From positions 9,059,647-9,123,646 of the forward strand of contig OZ038326.1 in NCBI GenBank assembly GCA_964035795.1: DNA of 64,000 bases, given 5' to 3'. A program made the translations under genes and the position numbers. Under the pieces are notes generated by a model that did not search any database, was not told the origin of the DNA, and saw only the letters and a program-made list of their open reading frames with translations. Positions within the stretch are counted from its first letter, which is position 1, and each line of letters opens with the position of its first letter. Shown piece by piece: positions 14,860-25,737 of the stretch. This DNA is from Pterobdella sp. o SKG-2022 (Eukaryota > Annelida > Clitellata > Hirudinida > Piscicolidae).

Positions 14860-15325
14860 TTACGCCGTTTCCATGGGTTGGACAGGGTCTCATAATGGTT
14901 TTTTTCCTTTACCTCAGGCATTCTAGTTCTGTTTGAATGCATCTCAGGTTCTCATCAAGGCCTTCAAGTTTTCTAGGAATTCGGCCGTTCTCACAGGGTC
15001 GGTCCACAGACTCTTGAGTCTCATTATTATGGTATTTATTTTGGGGCAGGTGAAGGGTGTCGTGAGGATGGATGTGGCAAAGTAGGCATGAGGGTCAGAG
15101 ATGGAATGAAAGTGAGATTTTGTTGAGATATGGAAGGTGATTTGTTTGTTCTGAGTTGAGCGAGGGTGTGTCGTGTCTGGTGATCTTTGATGGTTTCTGA
15201 GTCGTGTAGGGGGGGAGGGGGGAGGTTTTTATTCAAAGATTTTTTCGTGAGTGGATGATATGTAGGGGTGTATGATTTTTTTGTGTATTGTTTTCATGTT
15301 GATTTTTATTTGAGTGTGAGTGGTG
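14860..15325 (-). mobile_element. Family C: Jockey/CR1-like LINE C-terminal fragment
   Basis: Minus strand reads LHDSETIKDHQTRHTLAQLR then TNKSPSISQQ (15236-15036), followed by LWTDPVRTAEFLENL near 14,950-15,015. These are the C-terminal H-x-x-H-T-L-A-Q-L-R-T-N-K-S-P and D-P-V motifs of this LINE family. The other family C pieces in this window (22.6, 39.3, 42.3 and 45.8 kb) share the same end. Confidence 0.72.
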
Positions 15326-15904
15326 GTCTGGGTGGTAGCTATGCTTACGGCTTATTTGATTTTGTTGTTGTTGAGCTCCAACTTTCAAAAACTTTTTCTA
15401 CATTCCTCGAAGCGAGTAGTGGAAGAAAGTTGTAGCTTCGAGTTGTTTGTAATTTTAAGCGAGCAGTGAAAGAAATTATGGATGGATTCTCGAAATGCCG
15501 AGCGTGTTTTCCTTCAACGCTTTTTCTCCCACATACCGTCAAAAACCTTTCTCAGATTGTGGTTTTGGGCAAATCAGCAAAACCATTCAAATTGAACTTC
15601 ATTCCATCACTGAAAATTATCCAAACCTATTCTCCTTTTTTCCCATTTCCCTATTTGTCTTCATACCACTTTCCACAAACTACGGTAGCCAACCATTGTC
15701 AAGCAAACTCTTTTCCCCTGGAAATACTGCAAGCATAATAAAGAGTTAATAACTTTTTGAATAATTTGCGAAAAAGAGGTTTTCCATGATTTATTCCAAG
15801 TTGATTTTCGACTTCGCACTCATACTAACTTTACAAAGCAACTTTCTTGTGGTACAGGTGGTTAGTCATGATTTTTTACCTTCTCTTTTAGTGTTTCTTA
15901 CTTT
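15326..15904. other. Unassigned intron DNA
   Basis: Two overlapping open frames at 15466-15749 (plus) and one at 15542-15345 (minus) show no known domain. A locally self-complementary stretch occurs around 15,375-15,440 (the tcgaagcga/agcttcgag region). Confidence 0.4.
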
Positions 15905-17035
15905 TACTTTTGGGTGTAGTTGATGAGATGGGTGTGGTTGATAGAAAAGGTATGGTTGATGAGATGGGTATAGTCGATTGGATGAGTGTGGTTGATGAGA
16001 TGGGTATGGTTGATTGGATGGCTGGTTGATGACATAGATGTGGTTGATGTGATGGGTGTGGTTGATGAGATGGGTGGGGTTGATGAGATGGGTGTGGTTG
16101 ATAGGATGGGTATGGTTGATGAGATGGGTATAGTCGATTGGATGGCTGGTTGATGAGATGGATGTGGTTGATAGGATGGGTTTGGCTAATGGAATTGGTG
16201 TGGTTGATGAAATGGGTGTGGTCGATGAGATGGGTGTGGTTGATGGAATGGGCATGGTTGATGGGATGGGTATGGTTGATAGGGTGGATATTGTTAATGA
16301 GATGGGTCTGGTTGACGGAATGGGTGTGGTTGATGAGATGGTTATGGTCGATTGGATGGGTGTGGCTGGTGAAATAGGTGTGGTTGATGAGATGGGTATG
16401 GTTGATGGGATTGATGTGGTTGATGAAATGGGTTTGGTTGATTGGATGGGTGTGGTTGATGAGATGGATATGGTTGATGGGAGGGGTGTGGTTGATGAGA
16501 TGTGTATGGACGATGAAATGGGTGTGGTTGATAGGATGGGTTTGGTTGATGGAATGGGTGTGTTTGATGAAATGGGTTTGGTTGATTGGATGGGTGTGGT
16601 TGATGAGATGGATGTGATTGATAGGGTAAGTAAGGTTGATGAGGTGGGTGTAGTTGATGAGATAGATGTGGTTGATGAGATAGATGTGGTTGATGAGATT
16701 GTTGTGGTTGATAGGGTAGGTATGGTTGATGAGATAGGTGTAGTTGATGAGATAGATGTGGTTGATGTGATGGGTGTGGTTGATGAAATGGGTTTGGTTG
16801 ATTGGATGGGTATGGTTGATGGGATGGGTATGGTTGATAGAGTGGATGTGGTTGATGCTATTGGTGTGGTTAAGTGGATGGTTGTGGTTGATGAGATGGT
16901 TATGGATAATGTGATAGGTGGGGTTTATGGGATGGGTTGGGTTGATAGGATAGGTAGGGTGGAGTTGATGGGATAGGTGCGGTTGAAGAAATGTGTGTGG
17001 TTGATGGGTTGGGTTGAAGAGATTGTTTTAGATAA
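15905..17035 (+). repeat. 18-bp minisatellite in a TMX3 intron
   Basis: About 60 degenerate copies of an 18-base unit close to ggttgatgagatgggtgt. Because 18 is a multiple of three, two plus frames stay open; one reads a hexapeptide series of the VVDEMG type from 16158 to 16976 and another reads a Trp/Leu series. The codons drift without regard to frame, so I read it as non-coding. It ends about 100 bases before exon 2. Confidence 0.93.
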
Positions 17036-17139
17036 TGGTTGAAACGTTTTTTGATTGAGTTATGTTAAAATTTTATAATTTTTTTTAAATTCAATTACTT
17101 TTCTTTATTATAATTACAATGGAAATTATTTTGTTTTAG

Positions 17140-17179
17140 CTTCCCAGAAATGAAACAAAATTATGCTTGGTTAATGGAA
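17140..17179 (+). CDS. TMX3: TMX3-like exon 2 (thioredoxin domain beta strand before active site)
   Basis: A 40-base exon between a good acceptor (ttgttttag) and a consensus donor (gtaagt). It encodes FPEMKQNYAWLME after completing the split serine codon. The W-L-M-E end runs directly into FYAPWCGHC of the next exon, as in TMX3 where a similar strand precedes the active site. It lies about 100 bases after the 18-bp minisatellite. Confidence 0.85.
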
Positions 17180-17264
17180 GTAAGTTAAAAATTTACGTTC
17201 ATATTTTTTATTACTTTTTAATGTTAATTTTGATCAATTTTTTTACTTTGTTTCTTAATTGTAG

Positions 17265-17318
17265 TTTTATGCCCCGTGGTGTGGTCATTGCAAGCACCTT
17301 GAGCCAGTTTATCATCAG
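17265..17318 (+). CDS. TMX3: TMX3-like exon 3 with the CGHC active site
   Basis: An 18-codon exon reading FYAPWCGHCKHLEPVYHQ. WCGHCK is the redox-active motif of protein disulfide isomerases; the two cysteines would form the catalytic dithiol in the ER lumen. Acceptor is tttcttaattgtag and donor is CAG|gttatt, both phase 0. The intron to exon 2 is only 85 bases. In this frame a TGA follows six bases after the exon, so the splice at 17319 is needed. Confidence 0.93.
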
Positions 17319-17389
17319 GTTATTTGAAGCTTCACTTGTACTATACACTTTTATCAAAGTACGGAGTTCTTTTGAGTTGTGTTGAAAAG

Positions 17390-17520
17390 GATATGGAGTC
17401 TTATGGCCAGGAAAATGCGGACCCACTCATTAGGCTGAGTGGAGGAAGTGTATTAGCCGACTGTTGTATACCCCAGCTACTGGGACGCCTACAGCCGTAT
17501 AATATAATATGAATAATAAT
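17390..17520 (+). repeat. Interspersed repeat R, 3' part
   Basis: Shares attagccgactg, the hairpin-forming taccccag..tactgggacgcc and the end taatatgaata with the longer copy at 50,580-50,940. It lies directly after TMX3 exon 3. Class unknown; no coding capacity. Confidence 0.75.
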
Positions 17521-17813
17521 GATAATTCTTGTAAGCAGTATTTGATAAGTGATGCATATGAAAAGCTTTGTTCTTCAATGAATCTTTGTGCATATGCTCT
17601 TAACATTTATTATTGGCTTCGATAATATTGCTTAATTGAAATCTAGTTTAATTATTTGTCTATATTCATGCTATGAGACAAAAGACGTTAAACGAATGAT
17701 TTTATTTTTTATAATTATGGTATTAAACATATAAAAACATCAAAAAACATGAGTTTATGTTTTTGAAAACATAATTATTTGTTTATTAAATATTATTTAT
17801 TTTTAAAATTAAG

Positions 17814-17923
17814 GTTTCTTTAGAATTGAGGTCTACAAAAGTGAAAGTGGCTCGTGTCGATGTGACCAAACACCCCAGCATGGCAGGTCTTTATGAAATT
17901 AGAGGCTTCCCCACAATCAAATT
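17814..17923 (+). CDS. TMX3: TMX3-like exon 4 (thioredoxin domain, cis-proline)
   Basis: Reads VSLELRSTKVKVARVDVT then ITS continuation KHPSMAGLYEIRGFPTIK. The D-V-T and R-G-F-P-T-I-K motifs are the conserved core strand and the cis-proline loop that packs against the CGHC site in PDI-type thioredoxin folds. Acceptor is ttaaaattaag, donor is gttagt in phase 2. Using the nearer AG at 17822-17823 would break the phase with exon 3, which is why the start at 17814 was chosen. Confidence 0.92.
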
Positions 17924-18485
17924 GTTAGTTTCAGTATCCCTTTTTTAAACTAAATTCAAACAGTTCATTAGAAAATTTTTGCTCAATTATTTTTCAAATT
18001 TCAGAATAAAATTTTGCGTCATTTTATCCAATCATGTGCTTTTGCTCTCTAAACAACCACCATGCCTAATTTTTCATCAGCTTGCAGAAGATCATGCCCC
18101 CTCTCTTTCTTCCCGGCCTGATGTCTGATTTTTTTTTATTTTGTTGACTTCTACTTTTTTCGGTATTTGTTTATCCGGCATTCTTTCAAAATGTCCAAGC
18201 CCTATCTTCTCTTTTATATCATCTTTTCAACTCTCGGTATTTGAATTGCTTCGCAGCTGGGTGTTTATCATTTTTGCCCATAAAGATGTGCTAGTGATGG
18301 TTTTCAAGCATTTGTTGGTGGAAACTTGGAATCGTTTTATATGTTTTTATAGAGTGTTTCAAGTTTCGCTACCATAAAAAATTGTTGGTATGATAACAGT
18401 TTTATAAGATTTAATTTCTTTTTACACTTAATTTTTGGCTGGTGCTTGAAGACTTGCACTGACCTGTTGATTCGGAAATCATTAA
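17924..18485. other. Intron DNA without clear features
   Basis: T-rich on the plus strand. Short matches to minus-strand LINE remains are suspected from 18,100 onward, but I could not identify a motif. Confidence 0.4.
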
Positions 18486-18670
18486 TATCATTCTATTATA
18501 GTCAGCATATTCCCTTTTCAAAGAGGTTACTGACTTCTTTCCACAACCTAATCCTTTCACTCCATTTCATCCTAACCCAATCCCACGACATAAGTTTTCT
18601 ATTATACTTTTCCAAGCTTACCTTGGCCTTTCTCTTGCTTGACTGCCTTCTACCTCAAACCTCTACGCCT
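18486..18670 (-). mobile_element. Family A C-terminal fragment, minus strand
   Basis: Minus strand resembles the last part of copies A1 and the 18.7-19.7 kb copy (GRxSxKRKAKVSLEKY then LWKEVSNLFEKG), with several substitutions and a stop. It faces away from the plus-strand family A copy that starts 75 bases later. Confidence 0.55.
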
Positions 18671-18744
18671 GTTTAACACAATGATCATCTTTTTTTCTTA
18701 CATGACATTTATGCAGTAAGTTTGATGGTTAGGGTATATTTTTG

Positions 18745-19680
18745 GTTGAATTTTTGCTTTATGCTGATGACTTTGTTTTGATGGCAGAGACTATGGAAGA
18801 ACTGAGAGCAAAATTTTTCCGTTGGAAGGCAGCTTTTGAAAAAAAAAATTGAATGTTAATCTTGGTGAGACAAAGGTTATGGAAAGCGGGGGTGGTAGTG
18901 GGGTTGTTGTTTTGGCTAAGATTGATCCATGTAGTGTGTGTGAGGTAAGATATATAAGAAGTGGGTTCATACGCGGTGTGCTAAGACAAAGATAGTTTCT
19001 TGTATGATGAAAGGAAATTTTGAAAGCAGGGTTTAGGTATGGAATAATGTTTTAAATGTTTGTCTGAGGGAGTTGGAGAGGGTGAATAATTTTTGTTATC
19101 TTGGGGATAATATGAATGGTGAAGGATGAAGTAAGCTAGCTGTTACACGCATGATAGAACTGGGGTAGAAGGCATTCAACAGTATGTTTTCTATGTTATG
19201 TGGTAAGACACACATTGAATATCAAAGAAAAAATTTATAGAACATGTGTGAGGCCTGTCATGACATATGGCTAGGAAACTTGGGGGGTAAATTCAGTTGA
19301 AGAGACTAATTTGAGAAGAACAGAAAAACTGATGTTTCGAATGATGTGTGGTGTGCAGCTAACCGATGGTGTGAGTACAAAAGAGTTTGTGGTTAGATTG
19401 GGGTTGGATAATACGATTGTTGAAGTTGGGAGACAAGGAAGTTTGAGATGGCTGGGGCATGTTGTAAGAAAAGAGGATGATGCTTGTGATAAGCAGGCGT
19501 GGAGGTTTAAGGTGGAAGGCAGTAGAGGAAAGGGAAGGCCAAGGTTAGCTTGAAAAAATATGATGGAAAACCTTTTTCGTGGGTTTGGCTTAGATCTTGA
19601 AGATGCCTATGACAGGGTGAAATGAAGAGAGAGGGTTACGTCTTGAAAAAGGGAAAGATGCTGACTATAATAAAATAATG
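18745..19680 (+). mobile_element. Family A, 3' fragment
   Basis: Starts inside the RT at FLLYADDFVLMAE (about 18,752-18,790), continues through a decayed Cys/His finger (KKWVHTRCAKTKIVSC region, 18,950-19,020) into the C-terminal domain: MCGVQLTDGVSTKEFVVRLG, QGSLRWLGHVVRKEDDACDK and GSRGKGRPRLA (19311-19553). It ends in ctataataaaataatgctga, the same tail as copy A1. 5'-truncated, with frame breaks. Confidence 0.8.
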
Positions 19681-19929
19681 CTGATACGGAATTGTTATTG
19701 GAAATATTTTCAAGGTAGCTTGAGTATCTTGTAAGGTAATTTTTATAAGTAATGTTGTTGATAAAAAAAATTTTTTTGCTGTGGTCTGCGTATTTACTCC
19801 TCCAAAACACATTCTATCTCTCATTACAATGCGTCTAATGTTTTTGATTCATAAAAATTATTCATATGTGATGACTTTAATAGACAAAGCTTCTAGTGGT
19901 TTGGCTTTTAGAAAAAAAAGCTTAGATGA

Positions 19930-20110
19930 GGAGAAATTTTGAAACTTGCCGTTGCAAACAATTCAATCATTGGATACTCATGGTTCAACAAAAAACCTGA
20001 GCACTTGACAACATATAAATCTGTTGTACCTACATTTCAGATTGATTCAGTTCTTTATAGCAGGAGACTTGTATTAGAGTTTTTACATACTCTTGCTACC
20101 ATCTTCAGTC
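19930..20110 (+). mobile_element. Family A endonuclease fragment
   Basis: Reads KLAVANNSIIGYSWFNKKPE and LTTYKSVVPTFQIDSVLYSR. This is the part of the APE endonuclease that in copy A5 reads SVANNLLVANSWFKKKSEHL. Isolated piece of about 180 bases. Confidence 0.7.
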
Positions 20111-20261
20111 AACACATACACATATGAAGGCAGCAACTCGTATCCAAATATCGCCATAATAATTAATCTAAAAATGTCATTATAATGATGTTTAACCCAG
20201 TGAGTTTCAAGATCACTTGATATTTGTAAAAATAATACCCTTATATAATAATATCGACTAT

Positions 20262-20365
20262 AGTATACTTGAAAATGTTACGTTGATAACGAAAAGCTTC
20301 GTATCTTAATAAACTAACTAGTGTTCTGAAATAATACTCATTTTATTGTTACTTTTGGAAAAACG
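20262..20365 (+). repeat. Interspersed repeat S, copy 1
   Basis: About 100 bases almost identical to 25,084-25,190: acttgaaaatgttacgttga, then aacgaaaagcttcgtatctt, then aactagtgttctgaaat. A third copy is inverted at 52,763-52,862. Confidence 0.9.
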
Positions 20366-21990
20366 TTATGAAGCCTTAATATTTTTTCAAAGTTTGTTTT
20401 TAACCTTTTTTTAAAGTCCTTCACTTTCTTAATACTTCTTAAACCTTCCGGCAAGCTGTTCCACAAACAGACACCTTCGACTTGGGGACATATACAAATT
20501 GGTTGAGTATGAAAACCTAAGTTTTCGCCTTCTGTTTATTTTGGACATGGGTATGAGCTCTTCCGATATATATTTTGGACCATATCCTAGCCTACCTTTA
20601 AATATAAGTATTGAATTTTATAAATAAATCTATCCCTCATTTTGACTCAATGTAACTTTTTCAAAACGGGAGTTCTATGGTCAATCTTCCTTGTGTCTGT
20701 ATTTAACCTGGCTGTAGTATTGATAAGGGTCTGAACTCTACAAAGCTGCTTTTAAATTAACCACACTAAACCTGTGTTGCAATAATCTATTTCACTCATA
20801 ATTAAAGCTATGGCAAGTGTTCTCAACCAAGGACACAGCTAGAATACATTTGAGTGTCATCTGCATATTGGTGAAAACTCAAACCGTGTTGTAGTGCAAT
20901 TGCTTTTAGATCACTAGAATAAAGATTAAATAAGAGCGGGCCGATTGCAGAACTTTGTAGCACACCAGTATGGAGAATAAATGAATTAGTCATAACGCTA
21001 TTATTAGTAATATATTAACACATATTTTTTGTTTTTATTCATCAAAAAATGATGTTTTTTAAAAATTTTTCGAAAATTTTAGTTTTTTTATAATAAAAAT
21101 ATTTTTAAAAAAGCTCATTTTCTGAAGAATAAAAACGAAAATTGTATATTACAAGATACTTACGAGATCTCTAAAAGAATAATTCATTTGATTAGCTCTT
21201 ATACTATTCTAAGACAACCCTTGAAGCCAAATTTTTAAAATAGCTTATTTATTAAAATATTATGATTAATTAGGGTGGGACAAGATCTATCAATATCAAA
21301 AGACTAAAACTACCTTCATCAGCTGCTTTTAAGATACTCTTATGGATTTTTGTAATAGCAGTTTCTGTTGAATGACTAGCAAATCAAATCAATTACGAGT
21401 ATGGTTATAGTAGCATTAACTTCAGTAGTTTCTAGACCACTGAGTATTATGAACTTTGAATGCAATGTAATGTAATTTAAGTTTCCCTAGATATGACAAT
21501 TTTAAAAAGAATTATGCAAGTATAACTAAATAAAAAAACAGAAAACTAAGATTATATGAAAGAAACTACGATAAACAGACTGAAATTCCGGAAATTGATC
21601 ATTTTCAACAAGAAAATTACATGTTTTTTTTAAAACCAACCGTTCCAGTAATTTTGATAAAACAAGGACATTTGAAACTGGTCCATGAGAGGATGGCTCA
21701 GATTGCTTCAACTTGGGTTTTTTTAATATCGTCGTCACACAGGCTAGCTTCAAACCTTGAGGAACAGTTTCTAATTTAAAAGAGGTATTGAAAATGCCAT
21801 TTCAATAGCCAAGTTGAGATTGGATCTAAAGCACACTGCTTATTCAGTAAATTGTTGATCATCTTCACCAATTACTCTTCATGCACCTCAAGAAATTCAT
21901 CTAACACTGAAGTCTTGAATAAAACCTTATTTTGAAGTAAACCACCATCTACACTTTTGACTTCACTAATTTTACAATCCATGGGTTGGA
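20366..21990 (-). mobile_element. Family H: CR1-like LINE fragment
   Basis: Minus strand reads ACVTTILKKPKLKQSEPSSH, GPVSNVLVLSKLLERLVLKK, then DQFPEFQSVYR (21753-21526): RT motifs of the T-P-I-L-K-K-P / N-Y-R-P-V-S-N-L type. Further on come GPLLFNLYSSDL and HQYADDTQMYSS (near 20,860-20,960), the YADD motif. The C-terminal piece 20,390-20,560 (SLWNSLC region) is shared with 59,560-59,740. A gap of about 550 bases around 21,000-21,500 is AT-rich and unmatched. Confidence 0.72.
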
Positions 21991-22165
21991 AGGCATACAA
22001 CAGTAGGTCTATGTTATGAGGTTAATGACATATGGCTCGAAAATCTGGGTAGTAAGATTTTTTGAAAAGAATATTTTGAGAAGAGCAAAAAAACGGATTT
22101 TTCGAATGATGTGTGCAGCAGGCTGATGGTGTGAGTACAAAGAAGTTGATGGTTAGATTGTGATT
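21975..22165 (+). mobile_element. Family A C-terminal fragment
   Basis: Short piece with LTYGSKIWVVRFFEKNILRR and KRIFRMMC, matching the C-terminal domain of copy A1. It ends head-on with a minus-strand endonuclease piece of the same family. Confidence 0.65.
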
Positions 22166-22500
22166 GGATATTACAATCGTCATTTCTGTTTTACTACGCC
22201 CTCCATTAAAAGTAACCTTCCTATTATCTTTTTTCTTACACCAGCTCTTACCCACATACATACTTTTCAACACAAAATTCTAACAGCATTCGTTCTTCCA
22301 CGTTTCTCTTGCCTATTCCAAAATTTCCATGAACACCTTCAAACTTTTCAACCTTTTTGCCAATGGGCTTATTGAAGTCTCCTAAGCAAATCAAAACTTC
22401 ATTTCCATTTTCCAACTTACACCTTCTTGCCATATCTTCATAAAACTTCTTTTCACTCATCGACCTTTGCAAACAATTCTCACTACCTTTTGGCCAAAAG
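22166..22500 (-). mobile_element. Family A endonuclease fragment, minus strand
   Basis: Minus strand reads RSMSEKKFYEDMARRCKLEN then GNEVLICLGDFNKPIGKKVE and KRNVEERMLLEFCVEK (22472-22248), then KSWCKKKDNRKVTFNGGRSK (22273 downwards). This is the middle of the APE endonuclease domain. Confidence 0.8.
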
Positions 22501-22536
22501 TAATTACCACTACAATTACCCTATCTGATATCCTAT

Positions 22537-22582
22537 TTAAATATGAAATGAATTTGTTAATTTACAAACAATTCATTTCATA
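22537..22582. repeat. Short perfect-looking hairpin
   Basis: atatgaaatgaatttgt and acaattcatttcatat form inverted arms around a short AT loop. Related single arms occur near 9,190-9,270 and 39,080-39,170 beside family A pieces, so it may be a rearranged family A flank. Confidence 0.65.
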
Positions 22583-22639
22583 TTTGCAAGTCATGTTCAA
22601 TATAGCGAGAAAATTGAAAAGTGGTAGAAATCATAATAT

Positions 22640-23752
22640 TTTTTTTACCCCATGCACCCTTGTCGTGGATGGGTGCTTCTCAGCTTCCCATCAAGACCGT
22701 CCAATCTTTCAGGAGCTCAGCCGCTCTCACATTGTCGGTCCACACTCTCGGGTCCCAGCGTGATGCTTATGTTGGGCAGGTGAAAAGGTGAAGGTGGGCG
22801 TGGCAGAGTGGACATGAGGGTGAGGTTTTGTTGAAGTATGAGAGGATAAAAGGCGATTTTTTCAATCTGAGTTGGGCGAGGGTCGTCGTGTTTGGTGATT
22901 TAGAGTGGTTTTTGAGTCGTGTATGAGTGGAGGTTGTTTATTAAGAATTTTTTGTGATTGGATAATATGTATTCGTTTACTATTTTTTAATGTATGGTTT
23001 TTATGTTGTTTTTTATTTTTGCATGAAAGGTGTTCTAATTGGTGTGTATGTTTATGGTGTAATTGTTGTTTTTGTTTAATGTGTATAGTTTTTTGTATCT
23101 GGGAGGGGTCCTTGTGTGGTGAGTGGGTGTAATGAGTGGGTAGGGTGTGAGCCGTGAAGTTCGAAGTGGGTTTGGAGAGGGAGGATTTTGGTTTCTGAAT
23201 GGAAGTGTTGGGTGTTGGTGTCTTGAGTGCAGTCCGTGATTGTTTTCAGAGCTGCGTTTTGTATTTTTTGGCATTTTTGAGAGAGGTGGAAGAGATATTC
23301 AATGATGGGAAGGAGTAGCGTTTTTTATGTGGGAATGAGTCTTTTCTTGCTTTTGACCCAGTGTGTTGATGTAAGGATTTTTAAGAGATTGAGTGATTTG
23401 TGGGCTTTTGTGTGGGTGGAAAAGTTTAAAATAAGGTCAAAAGTAAGGCCAAAGGTGGTAGGGTTAGAGGTGGTGGAAATGGGGGTGCTGTTGATGTAGA
23501 TATTAAAGGGTTTGTTGTATTCTGAGCAGTTTGGGGTCATGAGCGTGGTTTTGATTGGATTGATGTGGAGTTTGTTATTTTGAGCCTATTTGTGAACCTC
23601 GTTGAAATATGGGAGAAGGTTTTGGATGGCTGCGTTGGTGTTGGGGTGAGATGAGGTTATGGTGATGTCGTCTGCATAGGTGATGAGGTTGATTAAGTTG
23701 TTTTTTTGGAGGGGAATATCTAACACGTGGTGGCATCCTTCCTGGAATTGTG
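22640..23752 (-). mobile_element. Family C: Jockey/CR1-like LINE, RT end to C-terminus
   Basis: Minus strand reads GCHHVLDIPLQKNNLINLI then TYADDITITSSHPNTNAAIQ (RT motif C, about 23,680-23,750), NPIKTTLMTPNCSEYNKPFN, FGLTFDLILNFSTHTKAHK and then LTSTHW (23540-23325). The C-terminal NHGLHSRHQHPTLPFRNQNP region lies at 23274-23035, and the D-P-V end near 22,700-22,740. Frames are broken about three times. Confidence 0.8.
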
Positions 23753-23754
23753 CC

Positions 23755-24475
23755 TGTTGAAGAACTTGTCGTGCACCGTCTGTTGTGGCTGTAGAGACCG
23801 ATCTTGCAGTGTCGGCCACAGTTTAGGCAAGTGAAGACTGGTGCGTTGTTTTGTTGTTCAACGGATGTCTCCTGGCTGGCTTTTTTCTGAAGTCTTTTAA
23901 CTGCTGCTTGTTTAGCCATTTTCCCTTCACCATAAAACAGTCCCTTGAATACTGTAGATTTCCAGGTTGATCTGTTTGCAGCAAGTTTCTCCCAGTTGTC
24001 TGTGTTCATGTCACGCTTGCAAATATCCATGAAGGGAAGGTGTGGACGACCTTTCTTGTGCTTGCCTGTTGCGAGTTCGCTGTACAAAAGGTCTTTCGGT
24101 ATGCGTCCATCATCCATTCTATGTACATGGCCTATCCAGCGAAGGCACCTCTGTCGAAGGAGGGTGTACATGGAGGGTATGTCTGCCTTGGCGAGAACTT
24201 CGGTGTTGGTGACTTTGTTCTGCCAGGTGATATAAAGGATTCTGCGCAGGCACCTTATATGAAAGGTTTGAAGTTTCCTTTCTTGATGCGCATAGGTGGC
24301 CCAAGATTGCTTATCTTCGACTTGGAGCGTAGACGAGCAATGTTGAAGAGGCGGCCATGTGTTCTTGTATGGAGGTAGACACCGTCGCTTGATGTTCCAA
24401 ATGCGTGCTTCAGTAGCAAAGCAAAGAAGATGCCAAAGAGGGTTGGTGCAAGTACGCAACCTTGTTTTACAACTT
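23755..24475 (-). mobile_element. Family B LINE C-terminal part, minus strand
   Basis: Minus strand reads KQSWATYAHQERKLQTFHIR, CLRWIGHVHRMDDGRIPKDL, HKKGRPHLPFMDICKRDMNT, and a zinc knuckle CLNCGRHCKIGLYSHNRRC (within 24459-23755). The RT motif LAPTLFGIFFALLLKHAF is at about 24,395-24,450. The piece runs from the RT to the C-terminus of the family and is inverted relative to the next copy. Confidence 0.82.
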
Positions 24476-24845
24476 CAAGTACTGGCAGAGAGAATATACC
24501 CAGAATCGCAATGTGGTTTCAGGTCAAAAAGGTCGACTGTTGACATGATTTTCTTTCTACGCCAACTACAAGAAAAATGCCGAGAACAAAACCAACCACT
24601 GTACCTTGCTTTCATTGACTTGACTAAAGCGTTTGACCTAGTCAGTAGATGGTCTCTTCAAAATGCTGCCCATCAAAGCTGTTAAGTCTGATTAGGTCTT
24701 TTCATGACGGCATGCTAAGTGCCGTACAGTTTGTCGGCGACATCTCAAGCGCATTTGGAATTAAAAGCGGTGTAAAACAAGGTTGCGTACTTGCACCCAC
24801 CCTATTTGGCATCTTCTTTGCTTTGATACTGAAGCACGCATTTGG
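24397..24845. repeat. Inverted repeat from two head-to-head LINE B copies
   Basis: 24397-24471 and 24771-24845 are reverse complements of each other over about 75 bases with few mismatches; both encode the V-L-A-P-T-L-F-G-I-F-F-A motif, on opposite strands. The 300-base loop is RT sequence of the plus-strand copy. Confidence 0.88.
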
Positions 24846-25735
24846 GGCATGCAAGCCACAGTTCAGTTCGGTGGTCAGATTTCTAAGCCATTTTCTATCA
24901 AAAAAGGGGTTAAACAAGGCTGTGTACTCGCTCCAACTCTGTTTGGTTTGTACTTTTCCTATGTTTTTAAATCATTTTATGCCAACTTAGACAAAGACAT
25001 TGGGTAATCCCTTCTTTCACGGAACGAAAATGACTTTTTCAAGCTAGCACGTTTTCGGTCAAAAACGAAAAAGGGTTACTGTTTCTCATACTTGAAAATG
25101 TTACGTTGATAACGAAAAGCTTCGTATCTTAATAACCTAACTAGTGTTCTGAAATTATAGTCATTTTATTGTGGCCTTTTGGAAAAAATCAAAATCTTTG
25201 CTAAAGGAAGTTGATGTTTTTACCTACCTCGGTTTTTCCATATCCAAAACACGTGTGTTGATCATGAAATCACTATCAGAATAGGAAAGGCTTATACAGT
25301 ATTTGGGCGACTAACAAAGCGTGTTTGGAAAAATCAGCATCTCAGCATTCGCACTAAGGTCAGAGTTTATGAAGCATGTGTTCTTAGTATTTTTTTATAT
25401 GGCGCTGTAACTTGGGCCTTATCGCCAAAATAAGTCTAGACTCAGTGCTTTCCTAGGTGCCTGAGATTTCTTTTAGATAAAACTTGGAGACAAAATTACA
25501 AATGAGGAGCTATTTGAGATTACAGGTTCCGCTCCTCTCTCTTCCTTGCTAGTATTTTTGGTTACGCTGGGCTGGACCTTTGAACCGTATGCCAAACCAC
25601 CGCATCCCTCGTTTTCTTCTCCATGGTGTACTAAAAGGAGGTAGTCGTCTAGTGGGTAGTTCACGTCTCAGATATAAGGATGTTTTAAAACGAGATACGA
25701 ATGGCTTTTCAATTCGTCCTGGTACTTGGATAATG
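24476..25735 (+). mobile_element. Family B LINE, RT to C-terminus, two joined pieces
   Basis: Plus strand reads ERIYPESQCGFRSKRSTVDM, LYLAFIDLTKAFDLVSR (RT motif A, about 24,595-24,650), GVKQGCVLAPTLFGIFFALI, then the same motif again at 24,900 (KKGVKQGCVLAPTLFGLYFS). Two copies are therefore joined near 24,855. The second piece runs through a C-terminal domain to NRMPNHRIPRFLLHGVLKGG and LRYKDVLKRDTNGFSI at 25,580-25,715. Repeat S interrupts it at 25,084-25,190. All frames broken. Confidence 0.8.
25084..25190 (+). repeat. Interspersed repeat S, copy 2 (inside LINE B)
   Basis: Nearly identical to copy 1 over 100 bases. LINE B sequence continues on both sides, so S inserted after LINE B. Confidence 0.9.
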
Positions 25736-25737
25736 GT

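Noticed and set aside
16158..16976. 272-codon open frame of repeated VVDEMG-type hexapeptides
   Set aside because: It lies wholly in an 18-bp minisatellite; a second frame is open too, and units drift without codon constraint.
24783..25007. Small gene on plus strand (74 codons)
   Set aside because: Shadow frame over fused LINE B copies; only its second half carries the RT motif.
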